This document shows positions 42,956 through 51,173 of a stretch of DNA of 64,000 bases, piece by piece. A program made the translations under genes and the position numbers. Position 1 is the stretch's first letter. Every line of letters starts with the position of its first letter. The notes under the pieces are model-generated. The model was given only the letters and a program-made list of their open reading frames with translations. It was not told the origin of the DNA and did no database searches. Source of the DNA: Sphingobacterium sp. UBA5670. GTDB lineage: Bacteria; Bacteroidota; Bacteroidia; Sphingobacteriales; Sphingobacteriaceae. The stretch lies in the NCBI RefSeq assembly GCF_002420705.1, contig NZ_DIIM01000005.1, forward strand, positions 86,447-150,446. The letters run 5' to 3'.

Positions 42956-43930
42956 TTACAAAGAGAGTATCTCAATGATACGGAGTAAATCTTCATTCAT
43001 TTTTACATTATGTTTAATGGCACTTTTGAAAGGAGTGAATCTTACTTCACTGCAGATGAGTCCTGCCATTTCCCCCCTGCGACCTTTAAGTAGTGCTTCT
43101 ACTGCTGCAACGCCAAGTCTGCTCGCCAATACACGATCCATACATGTTGGACTTCCACCACGCTGAATGTGACCTAAGATAGATAATCTAACGTCATAAT
43201 GCGGGAAATTTTCCTTGATTTTTTCCGAAACAACCATTCCGCCTTCCTTGTCACCTTCAGCGACAATGATGATACGGGAAGATTTATTTTTACGTGTTTT
43301 GTCAAGCCTTTTCATGATGGCATCATAGTCGACCTCAAACTCAGGAACCAGAACAGCTTCCGCGCCGGTACTAATACCTGAACGGACTGCGATAAGACCA
43401 GAGTCACGGCCCATTACTTCAATCACAAAAAGTCGGTCATGAGATTCTGCTGTATCACGGATTTTGTCTACGGCTTGAATAACTGTATTAATGGCGGTAT
43501 CATAACCGATCGTAAAGTCTGTACCGGCCAAATCGTTGTCAATTGTACCTGGAAGGCCGATGATGGGAAAATCGAATTCTTCGATAAATTTGGATGCTCC
43601 GGTAAATGTACCATCGCCACCGATGACAACCATGGCATCAATACCGTGGCTGCGTAAATTTTCATACGCCTGTTTACGTCCTTCAATAGTTTTGAAGGCC
43701 TCGCTACGGGCAGTTTTTAAGATGGTACCACCACGTTGTATGATATTGGCTACAGATTTAGCATCCATAGGGATAATCTCACCATTAACTAGACCATCAT
43801 AGCCTCTGCGTACCCCAAATACCTCAAGATTATTGTAGATGCCCGCTCTAACAACAGCGCGGATACCAGCATTCATTCCTGGAGCATCTCCTCCAGATGT
43901 CAAAACAGCAATTTTTTTAATGTTACTCAT
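42956..43930 (-). CDS. pfkA: ATP-dependent 6-phosphofructokinase
   Basis: A 324-residue group A phosphofructokinase. ATP-binding GGDAPGMNAGIRAVVR is at the N-terminus, with VVIGGDGTFTGASK and the catalytic PGTIDNDLAGTDFTIGYDTA following. Gly in GGDG and Gly in PGTID at the diagnostic positions indicate ATP, not pyrophosphate, as the donor. Substrate binding continues in VIEVMGRDSGLIAVRSG and LGHIQRGGSP. Its promoter is a textbook Bacteroidota site at 43938-43968. Transcribed alone. Confidence 0.96.
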   Translation of the reverse strand: MSNIKKIAVLTSGGDAPGMNAGIRAVVRAGIYNNLEVFGVRRGYDGLVNGEIIPMDAKSVANIIQRGGTILKTARSEAFKTIEGRKQAYENLRSHGIDAMVVIGGDGTFTGASKFIEEFDFPIIGLPGTIDNDLAGTDFTIGYDTAINTVIQAVDKIRDTAESHDRLFVIEVMGRDSGLIAVRSGISTGAEAVLVPEFEVDYDAIMKRLDKTRKNKSSRIIIVAEGDKEGGMVVSEKIKENFPHYDVRLSILGHIQRGGSPTCMDRVLASRLGVAAVEALLKGRRGEMAGLICSEVRFTPFKSAIKHNVKMNEDLLRIIEILSL

Positions 43931-43937
43931 ACGTACT

Positions 43938-43968
43938 CAAACTTAGCTATTTTTAAGCGTATATACAA
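43938..43968 (-). promoter_or_regulatory. pfkA promoter
   Basis: On the minus strand: TTG (43968-43966), 20-bp spacing, TAAGTTTG (43945-43938), only seven bases before the pfkA ATG. Its TTG and -7 boxes match the three-copy promoter, but the spacer sequence differs. Confidence 0.88.
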
Positions 43969-44123
43969 TTATATTTCCGTTATTAGAAATCGCGAATAAC
44001 GTGATTACAAATAAGCAATAGCTTTTTATAGTGCAATTCATCTAAGCTTGCATAAAAGATAATGCAAATTTAATAATCGCCTTATTTATCGTTGCGCCTG
44101 AATAGCTATTTATTGTAGGTGGA

Positions 44124-45830
44124 CTATTTCTTTGCCTTAAAAGCATCAATTCCACTTTGCAAAAAACTGGTATACTCTGAAACGTTATAATTTGCACCTG
44201 TTTTTGGAACTAAAACTGCCCCTGATGCATCTACAATGACATATAGAGGTTGTGAATTGCTGTCGAAAGCTGAGGCTTGAAAATCACTGTTTTTATTCCC
44301 AATAGTTTTGATTTTTTTTCCACTATATTTTGAAACAAATTGTTCGTTTGCAGGTAATTCTGTTTTATCATCAACAAATAATTCAGCCATAATAAATTCT
44401 TCTTTCAATAGTTTGGCAACGGCAGGGTCAGTCCAGACATTTGCTTCCATTTTCCGGCAGTTTACACAGTTCCAGCCGGTGAAATCTATCAATACTGGTT
44501 TATTTTGTTCTTTAGAAGCGGCAAGGGCCTCTTCATAATCGTAGTATGGATCAAATCCTTTTGGTGTACCGCGTTCGTGAAAAATTTCGGCGTATTTTTT
44601 GACTTTACCATCAGTATGTGTAGGAGCAGCTGCTATTCCAGCCGACAGGTCAAAGTCCTGTGTTGCCGAAGGTGGCAAGAACGCTGAAATAGATTTTAGG
44701 GGAGCCCCCCATAGTCCCGGTACCATATAGACAACGAACGAGAATACAATGATAGCTAGAATGGTTCTTGGTACGGAGAGGAATTTTAATTCGCTGTCAT
44801 GTGAAAACTTAATCTTTCCAATAAGATATAAGCCCATCATGCTAAAGATGGCAATCCATAGCGATAAGAACACTTCTCGATCCAGCCAATTCCAGTGGTA
44901 AGCCAAATCTACATTCGACAGGAATTTTAGTGCAAGTGCAAGTTCTAAGAAGCCAAGTACTACCTTTACCGAGTTTAGCCATCCGCCAGATTTTGGTAGA
45001 GATTTTAGCATCGAAGGGAACATGGCAAATAATCCGAAAGGAATCGCAAGTGCGATCGAAAAGCCGAGCATACCAACTGCTGGACCTAATCGTTCTCCTT
45101 TTGAGGCCGCTTCGACCAATAAGGTGCCAATAATGGGGCCAGTACAAGAGAACGAGACCAGTGAAAGGCTGAATGCCATAAAGAAAAGTCCTACAAGACC
45201 GCCTTTGTCGGATTTGGCATCCATTTTATTGACGAAAGAACTCGGTAACGTGATTTCAAAAGCACCAAAAAAGGACGCAGCAAAAACAACCAACAACAGG
45301 AAGAAGAGGAAATTAAATATCCCATTCGTTGATAATGCATTTAAGGCGTCCGAGCCGAAGGCAATCGTAATGATCATCCCTAAAGCGACATAAATCACGA
45401 TAATGAAGAGACCATAGAGGAGAGCTTTACTAATTCCACTTGCTCGGCTTCCAGCCTGTTTTGTAAAATAGCTCACTGTAAGGGGAAGCATTGGGAATAT
45501 ACAAGGCATCAGTAGCGCAGCAAAACCGCCGACTAATCCGGCAATAAAAATGCTCCAAAGTGACTTTTTGCCAGCTTCTTGACTATCGGAAGATAGCGCT
45601 GTTTTAGCTGGAGCTATTTTGCTGCTGTCTTGACTGATTGTTGTGTCGGGGGAAGCGGTAAAATTTAGGTCCTCGGGAATTGCTTCAGCAGCTGTTGAAG
45701 TGTCGGGTGAGGATTCAAATTGAAGTCCTTCCGTACTCATTAAGCTATCTTGTACAGATGCAAAAGTTGTTGTCGTTAAAGAAAGACTGAAAAAAGCAAT
45801 TAGAAGTAGAATGAATGTGTTTTTTAACAT
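44124..45830 (-). CDS. dsbD: Thiol:disulfide interchange protein DsbD lacking its N-terminal domain
   Basis: A 568-residue membrane protein. After a signal peptide and a Ser/Thr/Pro-rich linker (to about residue 90), eight membrane segments form the CcdA-like core, with redox cysteines in GGFAALLMPCIFPMLPLTVS and LVSFSCTGPIIGTLL. The C-terminal thioredoxin-like domain has FTGWNCVNCRKMEANVW (C-x-x-C). It transfers electrons from cytoplasmic thioredoxin to the periplasm. The nDsbD domain of E. coli DsbD is absent and is encoded separately at 45917-46366. Its own -7 box TATTTTTG lies at 45856-45863. Confidence 0.9.
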   Translation of the reverse strand: MLKNTFILLLIAFFSLSLTTTTFASVQDSLMSTEGLQFESSPDTSTAAEAIPEDLNFTASPDTTISQDSSKIAPAKTALSSDSQEAGKKSLWSIFIAGLVGGFAALLMPCIFPMLPLTVSYFTKQAGSRASGISKALLYGLFIIVIYVALGMIITIAFGSDALNALSTNGIFNFLFFLLLVVFAASFFGAFEITLPSSFVNKMDAKSDKGGLVGLFFMAFSLSLVSFSCTGPIIGTLLVEAASKGERLGPAVGMLGFSIALAIPFGLFAMFPSMLKSLPKSGGWLNSVKVVLGFLELALALKFLSNVDLAYHWNWLDREVFLSLWIAIFSMMGLYLIGKIKFSHDSELKFLSVPRTILAIIVFSFVVYMVPGLWGAPLKSISAFLPPSATQDFDLSAGIAAAPTHTDGKVKKYAEIFHERGTPKGFDPYYDYEEALAASKEQNKPVLIDFTGWNCVNCRKMEANVWTDPAVAKLLKEEFIMAELFVDDKTELPANEQFVSKYSGKKIKTIGNKNSDFQASAFDSNSQPLYVIVDASGAVLVPKTGANYNVSEYTSFLQSGIDAFKAKK

Positions 45831-45867
45831 GCGTATGAATTTCTGATGTTATGGTCAAAAATAAAAA

Positions 45868-45887
45868 AAGGCGATGAGAATCGCCTT
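45868..45887 (-). terminator. Minus-strand terminator after the nDsbD-like gene
   Basis: AAGGCGAT (45868-45875) pairs with ATCGCCTT (45880-45887) around a GAGA loop. On the minus strand it is followed by a T run. It sits just upstream of the dsbD promoter box, so the two genes are likely transcribed separately with some read-through. Confidence 0.8.
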
Positions 45888-45916
45888 ATTTATTTATCCG
45901 TGTAGAATCATTTTTA

Positions 45917-46366
45917 CTATTTGATTGTCACAGCAAAAGCATATTCGTCAGGAGGAAGACATTGTGAGGCATCACATGCTTGCCATTCGACAGTACCTTT
46001 AACTGTAGCTGTTCCTTTATTTAAAGTCACTTTTTGCTGAAAAATTACCTCGTTTGTAAAATAACCAACATCCATCTTAAATACATCCTCGTGTTTTACT
46101 TTTGGTTTTGGCTCTGCAGTTTTACCGACCAGTGCATAATCGGCAGCTTTAGCGAATGTAAAAGAAGTTGGAATTGGCCCGCCATCTTTCACATTTTGTG
46201 AATAAATGTGCCATCCATTTTGGATTGTAGCTTTTACATAAACTACAGCTTCTTTGTTATTTAACTTTTTGCTGGCCACAGTCCATTTTACAGGTTTGTG
46301 AATCTGAGCGAATGCTCCCGTAACTGCGAAAATTACTGCAGTCATTAACAGTATTAACTTTTTCAT
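45917..46366 (-). CDS. Stand-alone DsbD N-terminal (nDsbD-like) domain protein
   Basis: A 149-residue secreted protein (signal MKKLILLMTAVIFAVTGAFA) that corresponds to the periplasmic immunoglobulin-like N-terminal domain of DsbD. The typical opening VKWTVASKKLNNKEAVVYVKA and the C-terminal redox motif EWQACDASQCLPPDEYAF, with two cysteines six apart, match nDsbD. It would accept electrons from the DsbD thioredoxin domain and pass them to periplasmic partners such as the TlpA-like protein at 40962. It lies 86 bases upstream of the dsbD gene, in the same direction. Confidence 0.85.
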   Translation of the reverse strand: MKKLILLMTAVIFAVTGAFAQIHKPVKWTVASKKLNNKEAVVYVKATIQNGWHIYSQNVKDGGPIPTSFTFAKAADYALVGKTAEPKPKVKHEDVFKMDVGYFTNEVIFQQKVTLNKGTATVKGTVEWQACDASQCLPPDEYAFAVTIK

Positions 46367-46521
46367 CCGAATTTAATTTATTCTTTCCTTTTTCCGCTAC
46401 AATGATTGCAGTGTGTTATTGTCTTTGATTCTTCGCGTAAATAAAGGTTTAATCACGCCGTTGACAAATTTAGAACAAAGGTTTGACAATTCTAAAATGG
46501 GCTATCCTTTTTTTGTAAAGA

Positions 46522-47292
46522 TTAAGTAATAAGATGTGTAATTTCTTTGATATCAAATTCGCGAAGGGTGTCTTCAAGGAGAATGCATAGTTTCCCCTCA
46601 CTAGATACCTGTTGAATGATTCCGATTTTCCGGATACCATCGATGAGAAATGGTTTTTCTTCCCCTTTCCAAAACAAAAGTTCGTTGTAGCGGTTTAACT
46701 GTTGTTGAGCGCCCTCTTTATACAGGGTCAGGTACTCCTGTTGGATGAATTGGAACAATTCCTGTGAAAGCTCCTTGATGTTGTAATCTTGTCGATCGGT
46801 CAGACAGGCAAGCGAGGTTATTGTTGTTGCTGTGTCAAAATTAATTTGATTAATATTTACACCAATGCCGATAATAGCGTGGTCTATTTTACTGCCTTTT
46901 AATTTATTTTCTATTAAAATGCCTGTGATTTTCTTTGAATTGACGTAAATATCATTGGGCCATTTTACGGCTACAGGCTGCTCGGTTTTGCTTTTCAGCC
47001 AATTGACGGTTGCAATGGCGATTGTGGCGGAAAGCGCAAATTGTTGTGCAATCGGCAGAAAATGAGGTTTTAAGAGAATGGAAGTCGTCAGGTTTTTTTC
47101 GGGTTCGCTGATCCAGGTGCTCCCTCGTTGCCCCTTGCCTTGGAATTGTTCTTCTGCTAAAATGGCAGTCCCTTCTGCTAGTGGCTTGAAATTTGACAAT
47201 AATTCTCTAAGATAATCGTTTGTAGAGGCGACTTTGTCAAGATATATTGTATTTTGACCGATGATAAGTCCCGAAATATTGTTATTTTGCAA
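46522..47292 (-). CDS. birA: Biotin--protein ligase (monofunctional BirA)
   Basis: A 256-residue biotin ligase that attaches biotin to carboxylase subunits. Motifs: STNDYLREL, GKGQRGSTW (biotinyl-AMP loop, variant of GRGRxG), SILLKPHFLP, VAVKWPNDIYVNSKKITGIL with the ligase KWPNDI signature, and AIIGIGVNINQ. It lacks the N-terminal DNA-binding domain of E. coli BirA, so it is an enzyme only. The start is a TTG at 47292 (an in-frame stop lies 12 bases upstream); no ATG is available, and a start a few codons downstream is possible. Divergent from rsfS. Confidence 0.93.
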   Translation of the reverse strand: MQNNNISGLIIGQNTIYLDKVASTNDYLRELLSNFKPLAEGTAILAEEQFQGKGQRGSTWISEPEKNLTTSILLKPHFLPIAQQFALSATIAIATVNWLKSKTEQPVAVKWPNDIYVNSKKITGILIENKLKGSKIDHAIIGIGVNINQINFDTATTITSLACLTDRQDYNIKELSQELFQFIQQEYLTLYKEGAQQQLNRYNELLFWKGEEKPFLIDGIRKIGIIQQVSSEGKLCILLEDTLREFDIKEITHLIT

Positions 47293-47339
47293 ACTGAAAG
47301 TATTAAATAAATATTAAGTCAAAACTATCACATTTTTTA

Positions 47340-47714
47340 ATGAGTAAAAATAAAAGTTCAGAATTGTCCCAACGTCTAACAGAAATTATCGTTTACGGTA
47401 TGCAGGAAAAGAAAGCAAACGAAATCGTTCGCTTGGATTTAAGAGATCTTCACAGTTCTGTTTCTGATTATTTTGTGATTTGTCATGCCGATTCTAACAT
47501 TCAGGTCAATGCGATAGCAAAGAGTGTCGAAGAAGAAGTCTATAAGGCGTTTGGTCAAGAACCCCAATTTAAAGAAGGACAATCAAATGGAGAATGGTTG
47601 ATTTTGGATTTTGTGGATGTGGTTGTACATATCTTTAAGACCGAAAAAAGAGCGCACTACGGTATAGAGGATTTATGGGGAGATGCAGAGATACAGCATT
47701 TTCAAAGCGCTTAA
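47340..47714 (+). CDS. rsfS: Ribosome silencing factor RsfS
   Basis: A 124-residue RsfS (DUF143), which binds ribosomal protein L14 and blocks subunit joining in starvation. Signatures: AIVYGMQEKKA-like start (LTEIIVYGMQEKKANEIVRLDL), VSDYFVICHADSNIQVNAIAKSV and WLILDFVDVVVHIFKTEKRAHYGIEDLW. Length matches. It precedes ftsH at 43 bases, a common Bacteroidota arrangement. Confidence 0.95.
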   Translation: MSKNKSSELSQRLTEIIVYGMQEKKANEIVRLDLRDLHSSVSDYFVICHADSNIQVNAIAKSVEEEVYKAFGQEPQFKEGQSNGEWLILDFVDVVVHIFKTEKRAHYGIEDLWGDAEIQHFQSA

Positions 47715-47757
47715 TTGCCTCAATTAAAAATTTATAAAGAAATATAATTACGATATA

Positions 47758-49839
47758 ATGAAAAAAATCCCGAGTAGTAAGGTAAGCCCGAAACCGCCAA
47801 AATTTAATTTTGTGTGGCTTATGATTGCCATGTTTTTAGGTTTTTTTGCCTTACAATACGTTTTTGGAGAAAACCCAGCTAAGGAAGTTAGCTATAGTGA
47901 TTTTGAAACGCGCATGTTGAATACAGGCTCTGTAGAGCGCCTTGTCGCCTACAAGAAGAATGATCTTGTGGAGGTGGAGGTTTATCTAAAAAAGGGCTGG
48001 AAAGATAACCCAAGTTTTAAAGATGCTACAAAAACCGCTGATCCTCTTCCAAGTCTATCAGGACAGGAGGAGAAGGGGCCGCAATATATTTTTAAGGATG
48101 CTTCTCCTGACGTTTTAGAAAAGAAATTAGCTGCGTCGCAAGCGGAGTTGGCTCCCGGAACACCAAAGGTTCAATTGACCTATGATGACCGCTCTAACCC
48201 GTGGGCGAGTTGGTTTGTTACGTTTATGCTGCCATTGTTGGTGTTGGCTGCAATCTGGATTTTCTTGATGCGTCGTATGGGCGGTGGTGCCGGCGGCGGC
48301 GGCGGTGCGATTTTTAATATTGGTAAATCAAAAGCTCAATTGTTTGATAAAGAATCCCAGATCAATATCACATTTAATGATGTCGCCGGTCTTGAAGAGG
48401 CAAAACAAGAAGTTATGGAAATTGTGGATTTCTTAAAGAATCCACGTAAGTATACAAATTTGGGCGGTAAAATTCCGAAGGGCGCTTTACTTGTTGGGCC
48501 TCCGGGAACAGGTAAAACTTTATTGGCTAAAGCTGTAGCTGGTGAAGCTCAAGTGCCGTTTTTCTCACTATCCGGATCTGACTTTGTAGAGATGTTTGTC
48601 GGGGTGGGGGCATCTCGTGTTCGTGATTTGTTTAAACAAGCTAAAGAGAAAGCTCCGTGTATCATTTTTATCGATGAGATCGATGCTATTGGTCGTGCTC
48701 GTGGTAAAAACTCGATGATGGGAGGAAATGATGAACGCGAAAATACATTAAACCAGCTATTGGTTGAAATGGATGGTTTTGGTACTGATTCAGGAGTTAT
48801 TATTTTAGCTGCGACAAACCGTATCGATGTATTGGATACAGCGCTATTGCGTCCTGGACGTTTCGACCGTCAAATTTCTATTGATAAACCGGATTTGATT
48901 GGCCGTGAGCAAATTTTTAAAGTGCATTTAAAACCATTGAAGTTATCTGCTGAAGTCGATGCAAAAAAATTATCTGCACAGACTCCTGGTTTTGCCGGTG
49001 CGGAAATAGCAAACGTATGTAATGAGGCGGCGCTTATAGCGGCTCGTAAAAATAAACCGGAAATTGATATGCAGGATTTTCAGGATGCGGTTGACCGTGT
49101 GATCGGAGGTCTTGAGAAAAAGAATAAGATCATCTCTCCAGAAGAAAAACGTATTGTTGCTTATCATGAGGCTGGGCACGCTATTGCCGGCTGGTTTTTA
49201 GAGCATGCTGATCCATTGGTGAAAGTGTCTATTGTGCCTCGTGGCGTTGCTGCTTTGGGATATGCACAATATCTTCCCCGTGAGCAGTTCTTATATACTA
49301 CTGAGCAGCTTATAGACAGCTTATGTATGACGATGGGTGGTCGTGTAGCTGAAGATATTACTTTCGGAAGAATATCAACAGGTGCTCAAAATGACTTGGA
49401 GCGTATCACACAGCTTTCTTACGCGATGATTGCCATCTATGGTATGAATGATAAGGTGGGAAACGTTTCTTTTAGAGATAGCTCTGAAGCATCTTTCCAA
49501 AAACCATATTCTGACAAAACGGCAGAGTTAATTGATGCTGAAGTTCGTAATTTGATCAACGATGTCTATGCACGTACCAAACAGTTATTGTTGGATAAAC
49601 GCGAAGGACTGATCAAAATAGCTGAAAAGCTGTTGGAGAAAGAAATTCTTTTTCAATCCGATCTGGAAGAGATATTAGGTAAAAGACCATTTGAAACGAA
49701 AACTACTTACGAGGAATTTGTGAATGGTGCTGATGGTGGCGGTGTACCTCAGACTGATCTGCCGTTGGATGTTCACCCCGACGAAGCGAGATCCAGTGAA
49801 GGTCATAGTTCAGAAAATCCGTCAAATAATTTGAATTAA
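47758..49839 (+). CDS. ftsH: ATP-dependent zinc metalloprotease FtsH
   Basis: A 693-residue membrane AAA protease for quality control of membrane and regulatory proteins. Two transmembrane segments (about residues 20-40 and 155-172) flank a periplasmic domain of about 110 residues; a glycine-rich spacer (GGGAGGGGG) follows. The AAA module has Walker A GPPGTGKT, Walker B CIIFIDEIDAIGR and the second region of homology at LRPGRFDRQ. The zinc site is HEAGH with a downstream Asp ligand. The acidic C-terminal tail is variable. Directly followed by a terminator-like hairpin. Confidence 0.97.
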   Translation: MKKIPSSKVSPKPPKFNFVWLMIAMFLGFFALQYVFGENPAKEVSYSDFETRMLNTGSVERLVAYKKNDLVEVEVYLKKGWKDNPSFKDATKTADPLPSLSGQEEKGPQYIFKDASPDVLEKKLAASQAELAPGTPKVQLTYDDRSNPWASWFVTFMLPLLVLAAIWIFLMRRMGGGAGGGGGAIFNIGKSKAQLFDKESQINITFNDVAGLEEAKQEVMEIVDFLKNPRKYTNLGGKIPKGALLVGPPGTGKTLLAKAVAGEAQVPFFSLSGSDFVEMFVGVGASRVRDLFKQAKEKAPCIIFIDEIDAIGRARGKNSMMGGNDERENTLNQLLVEMDGFGTDSGVIILAATNRIDVLDTALLRPGRFDRQISIDKPDLIGREQIFKVHLKPLKLSAEVDAKKLSAQTPGFAGAEIANVCNEAALIAARKNKPEIDMQDFQDAVDRVIGGLEKKNKIISPEEKRIVAYHEAGHAIAGWFLEHADPLVKVSIVPRGVAALGYAQYLPREQFLYTTEQLIDSLCMTMGGRVAEDITFGRISTGAQNDLERITQLSYAMIAIYGMNDKVGNVSFRDSSEASFQKPYSDKTAELIDAEVRNLINDVYARTKQLLLDKREGLIKIAEKLLEKEILFQSDLEEILGKRPFETKTTYEEFVNGADGGGVPQTDLPLDVHPDEARSSEGHSSENPSNNLN

Positions 49840-49849
49840 TTTGAATGTT

Positions 49850-49875
49850 GCAGCGCTAGAGCCTTCTAGCGCTGC
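49850..49875 (+). terminator. Stem-loop after ftsH
   Basis: GCAGCGCTAGA (49850-49860) pairs exactly with TCTAGCGCTGC (49865-49875) around four bases. It starts 11 bases after the ftsH stop and ends 20 bases before the LUD gene, whose longer reading frame it would cross. It lacks a T run, so it may attenuate rather than end transcription. Confidence 0.75.
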
Positions 49876-49894
49876 ATTTATATACTATTGCGCC

Positions 49895-50542
49895 ATGAAC
49901 GTGAAGAACGCAACTGCGAAGGAGGTAATGTTAAAACGGGTACGTCAGGCATTACTGCAAAAGAATGATAATCCACATCCCAATTTCAAAGAATCACCCC
50001 TTTATAAAGAAGAGGATGAATTGGTGGATATTGTTTTTGTTCGCGAACTGACTGCTGCGGGTGGCAAGTTCCTGTATTGCGATGGTGAGATCGGTCTGAT
50101 AGAAAATTTGATTTCACTGACTGAGGAAAATGATATTAAAAATATATACGCTTGGGAGCAAGGTGTACAAAATCTGCTCAGTCCATATGGTTTTCCTTTT
50201 TTGAAAACGGAGAAAGATTTTGAATTGGCAAATGCTAGCATCACATCATGCGAGGCATTAATTGCTCGCAATGGCAGCGTGATGGTGAGTAATGCAAATG
50301 CTTCTGGACGTAGGCTAAGTATATATCCTCCAATCCATATTGTCATTGCTAAAGCTTCTCAATTGGTTTGGGATCTCAAAGATGCTCTAGCTTACATGCA
50401 AAAGCGCTATGGTCAAGAAATCCCGACAATGATCTCTACGATTACAGGTCCGTCTCGGACAGCAGATATTGAGAAAAGGTTAGTCTTGGGTGCACATGGG
50501 CCAAAAGAATTTTACGTTTTACTTTTAGAAGATAGATTCTAG
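49895..50542 (+). CDS. LUD-domain protein (LutC/YkgG-like)
   Basis: A 215-residue protein starting MNVKNATAKEVMLKRVRQAL; the frame from 49841 would read through the terminator stem. The LUD fold (PF02589) is shown by ALIARNGSVMVSNANASGRR and PTMISTITGPSRTADIEKRLVLGAHGPKEF, the latter containing the family's TGPSRTADIE motif. LutC takes part in lactate oxidation in Bacillus, but there is no lutA or lutB here, so the role is open. In Bacteroidota this gene often follows ftsH. Confidence 0.9.
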   Translation: MNVKNATAKEVMLKRVRQALLQKNDNPHPNFKESPLYKEEDELVDIVFVRELTAAGGKFLYCDGEIGLIENLISLTEENDIKNIYAWEQGVQNLLSPYGFPFLKTEKDFELANASITSCEALIARNGSVMVSNANASGRRLSIYPPIHIVIAKASQLVWDLKDALAYMQKRYGQEIPTMISTITGPSRTADIEKRLVLGAHGPKEFYVLLLEDRF

Positions 50543-50549
50543 AACACTT

Positions 50550-51173
50550 ATGTTATTATTTTATTTACAACACATGCCTGTGGCGAGTATTATTTTCGTC
50601 CTTACCCTCGCTACTAGTATCTATACATTTTCACATGAGCAACTTTTCGGCAAACTGATGCTGCACCCTTATAGTATTGTGCGTAAACGGAATGTATATA
50701 CCATACTGACCAGTGGTTTTGTTCACAAGGATTGGGGGCATCTGTTGTTTAATATGCTGACCTTCTATTATTTTGCATTTGGTTTGGAGCGTATACTCGC
50801 TGAGGCAAGTCCCTATGGACATCTCTTATTTGCCGTCATCTATATAGGTAGTTTAATATTGAGTGATATACCAACAATTATTCAGCAGAAGAATAATCAC
50901 GGCTATTACAGTTTAGGCGCCTCCGGTGCTATCTGTGCTGTTTTGTTTAGCTATATCCTTTTTGATCCGAAAGTGACTATTGGAGTGATGATGATTATAC
51001 CTATGCCAGCTTACCTGTTTGCATTTTTATTCTTAGGCTATTGCATCTGGGCATCCAAAAAAGGACAAGATGGTATAAACCATGATGCCCATTTCTTTGG
51101 CGCTTTATCGGGACTAATTTTGACGATTATCTGTTTTCCTTGGGTTATTAAACACTGTTTGGCGCAGTTCTAA
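50550..51173 (+). CDS. Rhomboid-family intramembrane serine protease
   Basis: A 207-residue membrane protein with about six membrane segments. The nucleophile lies in GYYSLGASGAICAVLFSYIL (GxSG) and the catalytic histidine in HDAHFFGALSGL. The early stretch GFVHKDWGHLLFNMLTFYYFA is the rhomboid HxxxN region. It starts eight bases after the LUD gene, so they are probably co-transcribed. Its last bases overlap the convergent comM gene by four. Confidence 0.93.
   Translation: MLLFYLQHMPVASIIFVLTLATSIYTFSHEQLFGKLMLHPYSIVRKRNVYTILTSGFVHKDWGHLLFNMLTFYYFAFGLERILAEASPYGHLLFAVIYIGSLILSDIPTIIQQKNNHGYYSLGASGAICAVLFSYILFDPKVTIGVMMIIPMPAYLFAFLFLGYCIWASKKGQDGINHDAHFFGALSGLILTIICFPWVIKHCLAQF

Noticed and set aside
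49841..49894. Longer LUD-protein start
   Set aside because: It would be translated through the exact 11-bp stem-loop that follows ftsH; the second ATG fits the family start.
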